DNA of 33,862 bases from Terriglobia bacterium. GTDB lineage: Bacteria > Acidobacteriota > Terriglobia > Terriglobales > Acidobacteriaceae. The stretch spans positions 1-33,862 of the forward strand of contig JAIQFW010000126.1 of the NCBI GenBank assembly GCA_020073105.1, in the 5' to 3' direction. Of this stretch, positions 26,629 to 32,261 are shown piece after piece; the stretch's first letter is position 1, and every line of letters starts with the position of its first letter. Below the pieces are notes generated by a model that worked only from the letters and a program-made list of their open reading frames with translations, had not been told where the DNA came from and searched no databases. The translations under genes and the position numbers were made by a program.

Positions 26629-26861
26629 CGCAGAGGCGCTGGCAATGGCCCGGGCAGGAATGCCACTCTGAGCAACTCCCGGGCAATGTGGGCTTCCGGC
26701 CATTCAGGATGCTCCCGGCGAATTCGCTCTCGAGCTAATTCCCGGGCAAACAGGCTCATTTCGAACGCCAGCAGAAGGCGCTGCTCGCCGGACATTGCCC
26801 GCTGCACTTGGAGCTGAACCGCTTGCGCTGAGGGGCTGGTGTCGCTGATGGGCACGAGCAA
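26625..26861 (-). CDS. 78-aa conserved-type hypothetical protein coupled to the nucleotidyltransferase
   Basis: A small, mostly helical, charged protein. The core reads MSGEQRLLLAFEMSLFAREL then RERIRREHPEWPEAHIAREL, a pattern (R-L-L-A-x-x-M-S ... I-R-x-x-H-P-x-W ... E-L-L) that I recall from small proteins encoded next to DUF6036-type nucleotidyltransferases. The stop codon overlaps the partner's start codon as ATGA. There is no recognisable DNA-binding motif, signal or membrane helix. In a toxin-antitoxin reading it would be the partner that binds or regulates the nucleotidyltransferase; this is inference. The start ATG 26861 is the first in frame; an internal ATG before SGEQR is possible. 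Confidence 0.7.
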   Translation of the reverse strand: MLVPISDTSPSAQAVQLQVQRAMSGEQRLLLAFEMSLFARELARERIRREHPEWPEAHIARELLRVAFLPGPLPAPLR

Positions 26862-26923
26862 ATGTTACCACGCAGAGTGGCACGTACGTTCTGCGTTTCC
26901 GGCATTGGCCGGCCCGGGCACGG

Positions 26924-27222
26924 CTAACCCCCGGCAATGGCGCCTATGACGATAAACGGTTCCTTGCCGGATGCGACGGCGTCGGGCAGGGGAGCATCGG
27001 GCGATTCGTGGGAGAGGTCCTCCTCGCAGGCGAAGAAGCGCAGAAACGGCCGGCGCTGTAGCGTGATGTGGTCGCGGATGGTGCCGCGAAGCATGGGATA
27101 GCGGGCATCGAGGGCGTCGAGTACCGAGCGCTGCGTGATGGGGGAGGGGCGACTTCGAGTTCCACGTCGCCGCCGACGTGGGCCAGCGTTCGCAGGTGGG
27201 GCGGGAGGATGAGACGGATCAT
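26924..27222 (-). pseudogene. MoaD/ThiS-like sulfur-carrier protein gene with one-base frameshift (copy 2)
   Basis: It encodes a ~99-residue ubiquitin-like protein ending in the sulfur-carrier GG ([10 protein letters not shown] then stop). The N-terminal part [20 protein letters not shown] is read from ATG 27222; the C-terminal part ([20 protein letters not shown] onward) is in the next frame. One base is missing in the C-rich run CCCCTCCCCC around 27145-27150. Because this is a homopolymer, a sequencing error is possible; if so, the gene is intact. MoaD/ThiS-like proteins are activated at the C-terminal glycine to carry sulfur. No ribosome-binding site is seen before the start. I recall such genes beside exo-sialidase/BNR genes like the one at 29750, which supports the anchor-pair idea. 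Confidence 0.78.
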
Positions 27223-27273
27223 GTTTTGTCGCTGGTCGTTTGCCACTGGTCGTTCGCTGGTGCTGATCTGGCC

Positions 27274-28224
27274 TTAGCTCCCTTCATATTCGGGTGTACA
27301 ACCCGGTGCAGGTAGTGGCCGCCCGGACTTGGCTCGCTGTTCAAGTTGCTCTATGATGCGAACCTGTTCCTGCCATGACGGCTTGTCCCGCACATTCGGA
27401 TCGTCTTGGATGCACTGCCGCGCCCTCCCGTAGTTGACAGTGGCGCTTGGATAGTTCTCGTCGGCATGGCTGGAAATAGCTCGAGAAAAGAAGTTCTCCC
27501 AGTGGAGATCGTCAACGAACTGCTCAACGATTTTCGCGAGAAGACGGCGGAACTCGGTATCTTCGGCTGCAGCCCAACCCTCGTCGTACGAAAAAAGAAT
27601 CGCACAAGCTGCAGTCCTACGCAGTTGATACAGGATTTGCTTCTTGAACTTCAACGCTGGAACAGTGGGCCTTCTTTGAACGTACTGTGGTGTTTGAGTT
27701 GGGACGTCTGCAATGACGCCCTTGGAAACCTGGAGTCGAGCTGTCGTGTCGGGAACCGCGTGCGCTAGGAACTCCTGCACGGAACTTCGCTCACCTGCCG
27801 GCCATCCATAATCAGACCAGAGCGTCACATATCGTTGTTCAGCCGAAAAAGTCCTTTCGAGAATCTGACTGGTGACATCGATTACGTAGATATCAGGCTC
27901 TTGGGGCACCGGCCACTCTGAAGGTACCAATGCAGCGAAGACTGGCACTGGCTGCTCCTTCCAATAATCAAGCTGCTCCAAGTAGAAACTGCACGATGCT
28001 CTTTGTGCACTCGCGTCCACTTTGCACTGGTCGCCAGCCTTAACCTGAAGCCAAAAGTGAAGGAACGGTCGGCGCGTGTCCTCGGCAACGGTTTCGCAAT
28101 AGAGGTCGACGCCGACGTCTGTGTCGGCTGCAACGGGCCTTACTAGGCATTCACCGCTGAGCCTGCTCATGACTAGAGCAGTTCCATAATTCCCTTTTAG
28201 TCGATTCTCTGAAACTAGAGGCAT
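27274..28224 (-). CDS. DUF4365 domain-containing protein
   Basis: A 316-aa cytoplasmic protein. Residues about 8-150 match the DUF4365 pattern: [18 protein letters not shown], then [14 protein letters not shown] (Asp40) and [11 protein letters not shown] (Gln60-x-Lys62), an arrangement like the D...QxK core of PD-(D/E)XK nucleases. The rest (150-316) is mostly helical and unassigned. DUF4365 proteins are frequent in accessory and defence-related regions, but their activity is largely unknown. ATG 28224 has AAGGAG six bases upstream. It lies between a short sialidase tail remnant and the MoaD-like gene and is a single-gene cargo unit. Confidence 0.82.
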   Translation of the reverse strand: MPLVSENRLKGNYGTALVMSRLSGECLVRPVAADTDVGVDLYCETVAEDTRRPFLHFWLQVKAGDQCKVDASAQRASCSFYLEQLDYWKEQPVPVFAALVPSEWPVPQEPDIYVIDVTSQILERTFSAEQRYVTLWSDYGWPAGERSSVQEFLAHAVPDTTARLQVSKGVIADVPTQTPQYVQRRPTVPALKFKKQILYQLRRTAACAILFSYDEGWAAAEDTEFRRLLAKIVEQFVDDLHWENFFSRAISSHADENYPSATVNYGRARQCIQDDPNVRDKPSWQEQVRIIEQLEQRAKSGRPLPAPGCTPEYEGS

Positions 28225-28270
28225 TACCTACTCCTTCACAGTTCTTGCACTCGACCCTTGTGATTCCGCG

Positions 28271-28325
28271 TCACCCCAGCTGGACCCCAACCGACAGCGT
28301 GGCTGGCAGATCCCGGACAATAAGC
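28271..28325 (-). pseudogene. Remnant of the 3' end of an exo-alpha-sialidase gene (older copy)
   Basis: The minus strand reads LIVRDLPATLSVGVQLG followed by TGA (28271-28273), matching the intact gene's [18 protein letters not shown] and stop. The nucleotide match includes ATTGTCCGGGAT and is roughly three quarters identical over about 43 bases by eye. It is short, so chance similarity is unlikely but not excluded. It stands about 45 bp before the DUF4365 start codon. Confidence 0.55.
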
Positions 28326-28378
28326 GCACATCGCTCCCACACCGGTTCGTATCCGGACAAACCTTCAAGCCGTGCCGT

Positions 28379-28429
28379 ATTCGTGTCTAATCTTTGCGGC
28401 ACGGCCAGAGGCCGTGCCCTGACACGAAT
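28379..28429. repeat. Nested palindrome downstream of the VOC gene
   Basis: Outer arms ATTCGTGTC (28379-28387) and GACACGAAT (28421-28429) enclose a perfect inner hairpin GGCACGGCC-AGA-GGCCGTGCC (28398-28418). There is no T tract on either strand. It is REP-like and may end the VOC transcript by structure or stabilise its 3' end. Confidence 0.65.
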
Positions 28430-28461
28430 CCTAGCTTGCAAAGTCCAGAGAGCCAGCTGGC

Positions 28462-28923
28462 TTATGCAGCCGCCTTCCCTTCATGTGCGCGTTGCAAGTC
28501 TTCTATGACGATCTTATTCATCTTGAGCATGGCCTGCAAAACTGCCCGCGACTTGACCGGATCGGGATCACTCATCAGCTTGCCGAGAGCCGTGGGAATG
28601 ATTTGCCATGACACGCCGTACTTGTCCTTGAGCCAGCCACACCTTCCTTTCTCACCGCCGGCGGAGAGTTTCTCCCACAATTCATCGACTTCCTCCTGGC
28701 TCTCGCAGCTGACAAAAAAGGAGATGGCCTCGGTGAATTTGTACTGCGGGCCTGCATTCAGGCCCATGAATTTCTGACCCTGGAGTTCGAACATCACTGA
28801 CATCACTTGCCCGTTCGTCCGGTGGACGTTCAAGACCTTGGCGTTCTTAAAAATGGAGAGGTAGAAGTTCATGGCCTGCTCGGCATGGCCATCGAACCAC
28901 AGGAATGGTGTGATTGCTTGCAT
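28462..28923 (-). CDS. VOC-superfamily protein (PhnB/3-demethylubiquinone methyltransferase-like)
   Basis: A 153-aa cytoplasmic protein of the vicinal-oxygen-chelate/glyoxalase fold, PhnB-like branch: ITPFLWFDGHAEQAMNFYLS, VMSVMFELQGQKFMGLNAGP, ISFFVSCESQEEVDELWEKL and CGWLKDKYGVSWQIIP. The family is often labelled 3-demethylubiquinone-9 3-methyltransferase, but this small form lacks a methyltransferase domain and its substrate is unknown. ATG 28923 has AAGGAG about ten bases upstream. It is a single-gene unit between two remnants of the sialidase 3' end, which suggests that it was inserted here. Confidence 0.88.
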   Translation of the reverse strand: MQAITPFLWFDGHAEQAMNFYLSIFKNAKVLNVHRTNGQVMSVMFELQGQKFMGLNAGPQYKFTEAISFFVSCESQEEVDELWEKLSAGGEKGRCGWLKDKYGVSWQIIPTALGKLMSDPDPVKSRAVLQAMLKMNKIVIEDLQRAHEGKAAA

Positions 28924-28958
28924 ATCCGTTCTTCTCCTTGTATCGACCGGGACTCAAC

Positions 28959-29021
28959 CAGCGTCTGCGCCTCGACGCTCAGAAACACAGCAGATCGCTG
29001 CACCATCGGATTCCAGCTATC
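28959..29021 (-). pseudogene. Remnant of the 3' end of an exo-alpha-sialidase gene (younger copy)
   Basis: The minus strand over these 63 bases reads DSWNPMVQRSAVFLSVEAQTL, against [21 protein letters not shown] in the intact gene at 29750. The first 17 bases, GATAGCTGGAATCCGAT, are identical. The remnant has lost its stop and everything upstream of the last Asp box. It sits 21 bp after the PIN toxin stop codon and 35 bp before the VOC start codon. Confidence 0.7.
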
Positions 29022-29042
29022 GGGCGTAAGCCTAGTCAACCG

Positions 29043-29447
29043 TCATCGAAACGGATTTCGAATCATCAGCTGCCGATTGATGATCTGCCCGTCCTGCAAA
29101 TCTTCGGAATAGAGCGTTTTGCACCCAGCCTCCAGAGCGGACGAAGCGACTAGCGCATCGTAGATGCCATATCCGTACTTCTCTGCAATGGCCAGAGCGA
29201 GTCGGTGGGTATCGAGCGAGATTGGAACCGGCTCGGGGCACAGAATGCAAATGAGATCCAAAAACTCTTTTACTTCTTTCCAGGACATGCCCAGCTTGCG
29301 ACGCGCCACCGAGACAAACTCGTTCAATGATTGCACACTGATAACCCCACCGCTTGCGAGCAGCGCCTCGGCCTTGGACGCGCGGGGGTCGTTCTTCGCC
29401 ACCGCGTAGATCAACACGTTTGTATCGAGGAAATCTTTAGCGGGCAT
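29043..29447 (-). CDS. vapC: PIN-domain ribonuclease toxin (VapC family)
   Basis: A 134-aa PIN-domain protein; VapC toxins cleave RNA and are neutralised by their VapB partner. Acidic metal-binding residues are at Asp8 (FLDTNVLIY), Glu43 (SLNEFVSV) and Asp97 (YGIYDALVASSALEAGC). ATG 29447 lies 11 bp inside the 3' end of the AbrB-type antitoxin gene, a typical coupled antitoxin-toxin order; the frame is open upstream but inside the antitoxin gene. The pair lies directly after the intact sialidase gene, before a displaced sialidase tail. Confidence 0.9.
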   Translation of the reverse strand: MPAKDFLDTNVLIYAVAKNDPRASKAEALLASGGVISVQSLNEFVSVARRKLGMSWKEVKEFLDLICILCPEPVPISLDTHRLALAIAEKYGYGIYDALVASSALEAGCKTLYSEDLQDGQIINRQLMIRNPFR

Positions 29448-29667
29448 TGGCTTCTGCCCGTTCGAATACAAACCCGGCCGGCAAGGGGCGACGCAAACGG
29501 CGTAAACGGCTGAGGGCCCGCTGCCGGCCGGGATCGCGACGCACTTCAAACTTTCGCATGCCGGCGATCCTAATTTCGATTTGGTCGCCCTCTTTTAGAT
29601 TGAGAGCTTTTACCACTTCCGCCGGCAGCCTCACCGCCAGGCTGTTGCCCCACTTAGAGATCTGCAT
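29437..29667 (-). CDS. vapB: AbrB/MazE-type antitoxin (VapB)
   Basis: A 76-aa protein with an N-terminal swapped-hairpin DNA-binding domain: MQISKWGNSLAVRLPAEVVK and LNLKEGDQIEIRI. The C-terminal part (RLRRLRRPLPAGFVFERAEA) is the expected toxin-binding tail. It should neutralise the PIN toxin encoded just downstream (11-bp overlap) and repress the operon promoter. ATG 29667 has GGAGG five bases upstream; ATG 29670 immediately before it is nearly equivalent. AT-rich sequence just upstream (about 29690-29712, with TATACA and CATAAT strings on the minus strand) probably holds the promoter. Confidence 0.9.
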   Translation of the reverse strand: MQISKWGNSLAVRLPAEVVKALNLKEGDQIEIRIAGMRKFEVRRDPGRQRALSRLRRLRRPLPAGFVFERAEANAR

Positions 29668-29749
29668 CATGCCCTCCGATCCCAATTGATCTACATTATG
29701 ATTGTATATCCTTAGGCCACGACGGGCAATAACTTGCGCAGGAGCCAGC

Positions 29750-30934
29750 TCACCTCAGGGTCTGCACTTCCACCGAAAGCACCGCCGGCAAATCCCGGAC
29801 AATCGGATTCCAGCTATCCCCCGCATCCGCTGAGCAATACACCTGCCCGCCGGTCGTGCCGAAATAAATTCCGCACTTGTCCAAAGAGTCGACCGCCATG
29901 GCGTCGCGCAACACATTTACGTAGCAGTCTTTTTGCGGCAGGCCCATGGTGAGGGCTTCCCATTCGTTCCCACCGGTACGGCTGCGGTACACGCGCAGCT
30001 TGCCCTCGTGCACAAAGTGTTCCCCATCGCTCTTGATGGGGACGACGTAGATAGTTTCCGGTTCGTGCGCATGCACGTCGATTACGAACCCGAAATCCGT
30101 GGGCAGATTTCCGCTGACCTCATGCCAGGTGTCGCCGGCATTGTCGCTGCGCATGACGTCCCAGTGCTTCTGCATGAAGAGCACGCCCGGGCGCTTAGGA
30201 TGCATGGCGACGTGGTGCACGCAGTGTCCGACTTCGGCGTTCGGGTCGGGGATGTACTGGGAGCGCAGTCCACGGTTGATCGGTTTCCAGGTCTTGCCGC
30301 CGTCGTCAGTGCGAAACGCTCCTGCGGCCGAGATGGCAATGAATATCCGCTGCGGATTGCTCGGATCCAGAATGATGGTGTGCAGGCACATCCCGCCGGC
30401 GCCGGGCTGCCACTTCGGACCGGTGCCATGGCCACGCAGTCCGGCCAGTTCCTGCCAGTTCTGTCCGCCATCGGTCGAGCGGAAAATGGCGGCATCTTCC
30501 ACGCCCGCGTAAACCGTGTCGGGGTCGGTGAGCGACGGCTCCAGATGCCAAACGCGCTTGAACTCCCAGGGGTGTTGTGTTCCGTCGTACCACTGATGAG
30601 TAGTGAGCGGCTTGCCGGTTTCGGCGGAGGTGTCGTAAACGAACTTGTTGCTCTCTGCTTTGGGCGGACCCGCCGTCTCTGCGGCTTGACCGGGTGGCGT
30701 TCCGGGCTGGTGCCAGGTCTTGCCGCCGTCGTCAGAGCGCTGAATGATCTGCCCAAACCATCCGCTGCTTTGCGAAGCATAAATGCGATTGGGATCGGCC
30801 GGCGATCCCTTGACGTGATACAGCTCCCAGCCGGCGAAATGCGGCCCGCTAACGTCCCACTTCACCCGGCTTCCATCCGACGTAAGTATGAATGCGCCTT
30901 TGCGTGTACCGACGAGAACCCGGACTGAACTCAT
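29750..30934 (-). CDS. Exo-alpha-sialidase/BNR repeat beta-propeller protein
   Basis: A 394-aa beta-propeller with repeated Asp boxes: [32 protein letters not shown] and SADAGDSW. The start [20 protein letters not shown] is typical of the WD40/YVTN/BNR-like proteins labelled exo-alpha-sialidase. The catalytic arginine triad of true sialidases cannot be confirmed, so enzymatic activity is doubtful. No signal peptide is seen. ATG 30934 has GGAGGGAG six bases upstream; a longer frame to 31006 is not supported. Its last ~20 codons recur as remnants at 28959-29021 and 28271-28325, making its 3' end the apparent target of repeated insertions. Confidence 0.88.
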   Translation of the reverse strand: MSSVRVLVGTRKGAFILTSDGSRVKWDVSGPHFAGWELYHVKGSPADPNRIYASQSSGWFGQIIQRSDDGGKTWHQPGTPPGQAAETAGPPKAESNKFVYDTSAETGKPLTTHQWYDGTQHPWEFKRVWHLEPSLTDPDTVYAGVEDAAIFRSTDGGQNWQELAGLRGHGTGPKWQPGAGGMCLHTIILDPSNPQRIFIAISAAGAFRTDDGGKTWKPINRGLRSQYIPDPNAEVGHCVHHVAMHPKRPGVLFMQKHWDVMRSDNAGDTWHEVSGNLPTDFGFVIDVHAHEPETIYVVPIKSDGEHFVHEGKLRVYRSRTGGNEWEALTMGLPQKDCYVNVLRDAMAVDSLDKCGIYFGTTGGQVYCSADAGDSWNPIVRDLPAVLSVEVQTLR

Positions 30935-30973
30935 CTTTTGCTCCCTCCAACACTGTAGGTGGGTGGAATGGAA

Positions 30974-31014
30974 GGTGCCCCATGTCCCGCAGAACTGGCG
31001 GTGCATGGGACACC
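30974..31014. repeat. Hairpin between the DUF4760-like gene and the sialidase gene
   Basis: GGTGCCCCATGTCCCGC (30974-30990) pairs imperfectly with GCGGTGCATGGGACACC (30998-31014) across a 7-nt loop. There is no T tract, so it is not a classical terminator; it may be a repeat-type palindrome in the 87-bp gap. Confidence 0.5.
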
Positions 31015-31021
31015 CATTGTC

Positions 31022-31483
31022 CTACGCGGCTTTCGCCATCTGGCTGCGCATCTGTTTCATGAACTCGCGCATTTTAGCGATGTGGCCTGGGGAACGCTTT
31101 TCCATCCAGGTTTCAAAGCGCTGGGCGGCCTTTTCCAGGTGGGCGAGGAATTGCTTGTTTGACCATTGTTCTCGTCCCTCGGCGATGGTGGGCTTGATTC
31201 GCTCCCACACGCCAAAGAATTCGCCGCTGGTCTCGAAAAACAGGTCCTCGTGCAGCAAGCCATAGTTCAGCAAAGCGCATGCCTGCTCCCAATAACTGAC
31301 CACCATCATGAAGTTGGTGCCTCCCTCGGTTCCGGGAGCAGCCACTCGCATGGCATCGTTCCAGTTGTCGGCGAAGTAGTTCTTGAAGAACCAATCGCGT
31401 GCCTGGCGCAGCCGGGCTTCGCGGCGCTGTTCAAAGACTTGCAGGTGAAGTTGTGCTTGCTCATGCGTAGGTTTGCTTTCCAT
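31022..31483 (-). CDS. Hypothetical protein, possibly DUF4760-like
   Basis: A 153-aa, mostly helical, charged cytoplasmic protein: LHLQVFEQRREARLRQARDW, FMMVVSYWEQACALLNYGLL, DLFFETSGEFFGVWERIKP and FETWMEKRSPGHIAKMREFM. The helical pattern with WFFKNYFADNW and the aromatic patch FFGVWERIKP recalls DUF4760-type proteins, but I am not certain and assign no function. It is a real gene: ATG 31483 has AAGGAGAT six bases upstream, and codon use matches the neighbours. It lies between the hxlR gene and the sialidase gene on the same strand. Confidence 0.8.
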   Translation of the reverse strand: MESKPTHEQAQLHLQVFEQRREARLRQARDWFFKNYFADNWNDAMRVAAPGTEGGTNFMMVVSYWEQACALLNYGLLHEDLFFETSGEFFGVWERIKPTIAEGREQWSNKQFLAHLEKAAQRFETWMEKRSPGHIAKMREFMKQMRSQMAKAA

Positions 31484-31550
31484 GGATTGATCTCCTTGTT
31501 TATTTGATGATTAGCCTCAGACGCTTCCTTCAGTTTGACGAATGGCGATG

Positions 31551-31583
31551 TGTGGAAATCGACATCTTTCCACAATTTTTTTT
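31551..31583 (+). terminator. Plus-strand rho-independent terminator without an obvious gene
   Basis: A perfect 8-bp stem TGTGGAAA (31551-31558) and TTTCCACA (31567-31574), 8-nt loop, then A and eight T (31576-31583). The T tract is on the plus strand, yet the flanking genes hxlR and the DUF4760-like gene are both on the minus strand. On the minus strand the same hairpin has its A run before the stem, so it could not terminate hxlR in the usual way. Confidence 0.65.
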
Positions 31584-31586
31584 CAA

Positions 31587-32036
31587 TCATTTCCGGGGTT
31601 TGGGCAACAACGGTGTCGGATCGCGTTCTCGCCACCGTCGCCGTACTTCAGCGAGGACTTCTTCGCGATTCTTCTCCATCTGCTCGATTAACGCGCAGGA
31701 GGCCCCCGTCTCCTCGTGCCGCGCCCCCCAAATCAGCAACTCTAGAAGTACCGGTGCCAGGTCAATCCCTTTCTGTGTCAGGCGGTAGTCCACCCGTCGT
31801 CCGTCCAGTTCCCCCGGTTCCGCGGTGATGATCCCCGTCGCTTCAAGCTTGCGCAGACGGTCCGCCAAGATATTCGTGGCAATCCCCTCGCCCGATTCCT
31901 GGAACTCCTTAAAAGCCCGGAAGCCCCGAACCATCAAATCGCGGATGATCAGCAACGACCAGCGATCTCCAAACCTCTCCAGCGAGATACTGACCGGGCA
32001 CCCTGACCGGCGTTTTGACTTGGGCACCTCCGACAT
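31587..32036 (-). CDS. HxlR-family transcriptional regulator
   Basis: A 149-aa winged-helix regulator of the HxlR/YodB family, which often senses electrophiles or redox stress through an N-terminal cysteine. Here Cys13 is in RSGCPVSISLERFGDRWSLL, followed by the recognition region FKEFQESGEGIATNILADRL and the wing ELDGRRVDYRLTQKG. ATG 32036 matches the family start; an upstream in-frame start (32123) is not supported. A dyad (32059-32075) sits 23 bp upstream and is a likely autoregulatory operator. Target genes may be the divergent HD-GYP gene or its own operon, which is inference. Confidence 0.9.
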   Translation of the reverse strand: MSEVPKSKRRSGCPVSISLERFGDRWSLLIIRDLMVRGFRAFKEFQESGEGIATNILADRLRKLEATGIITAEPGELDGRRVDYRLTQKGIDLAPVLLELLIWGARHEETGASCALIEQMEKNREEVLAEVRRRWRERDPTPLLPKPRK

Positions 32037-32058
32037 TTTCGAAACCTTATCAAATATA

Positions 32059-32075
32059 ACTTGTGAATTGCAAGT
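32059..32075. promoter_or_regulatory. Candidate HxlR operator
   Basis: Perfect dyad ACTTG-7-CAAGT, nearly extended as TAACTTG/CAAGTAA, in an AT-rich stretch 23 bp before the hxlR start codon. Its position and 17-bp size fit operators of the HxlR/YodB family. No known site was compared. Confidence 0.45.
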
Positions 32076-32261
32076 AATAGAGTCGGTCGTGTTACCGCAG
32101 AACTTCCAGCGACTTCTACCCATGAACGGGCCGTGGGTAACAGATGGGTCATTACCGAAGTTTGTTGGAAGGGCCGTAAACCATTGTCGCTATGAGGATT
32201 AGATGCTATTTCTTAGAGTTCCCCTGGTTCGCCTCGGCTTGCGATCCAGGCACAAGCACCC

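Noticed and set aside
27223-27273. Short GTCG-TGG-type repeats upstream of the MoaD-like gene as a possible CRISPR or iteron array
   Set aside because: Only two or three irregular units of under 12 bases, with no regular spacer length.
31306-31635. 109-codon minus-strand frame overlapping the DUF4760-like gene start
   Set aside because: It includes a plausible-looking MIEKKLWKDV stretch but overlaps two better-supported genes, spans the terminator hairpin and has no ribosome-binding site I can see.
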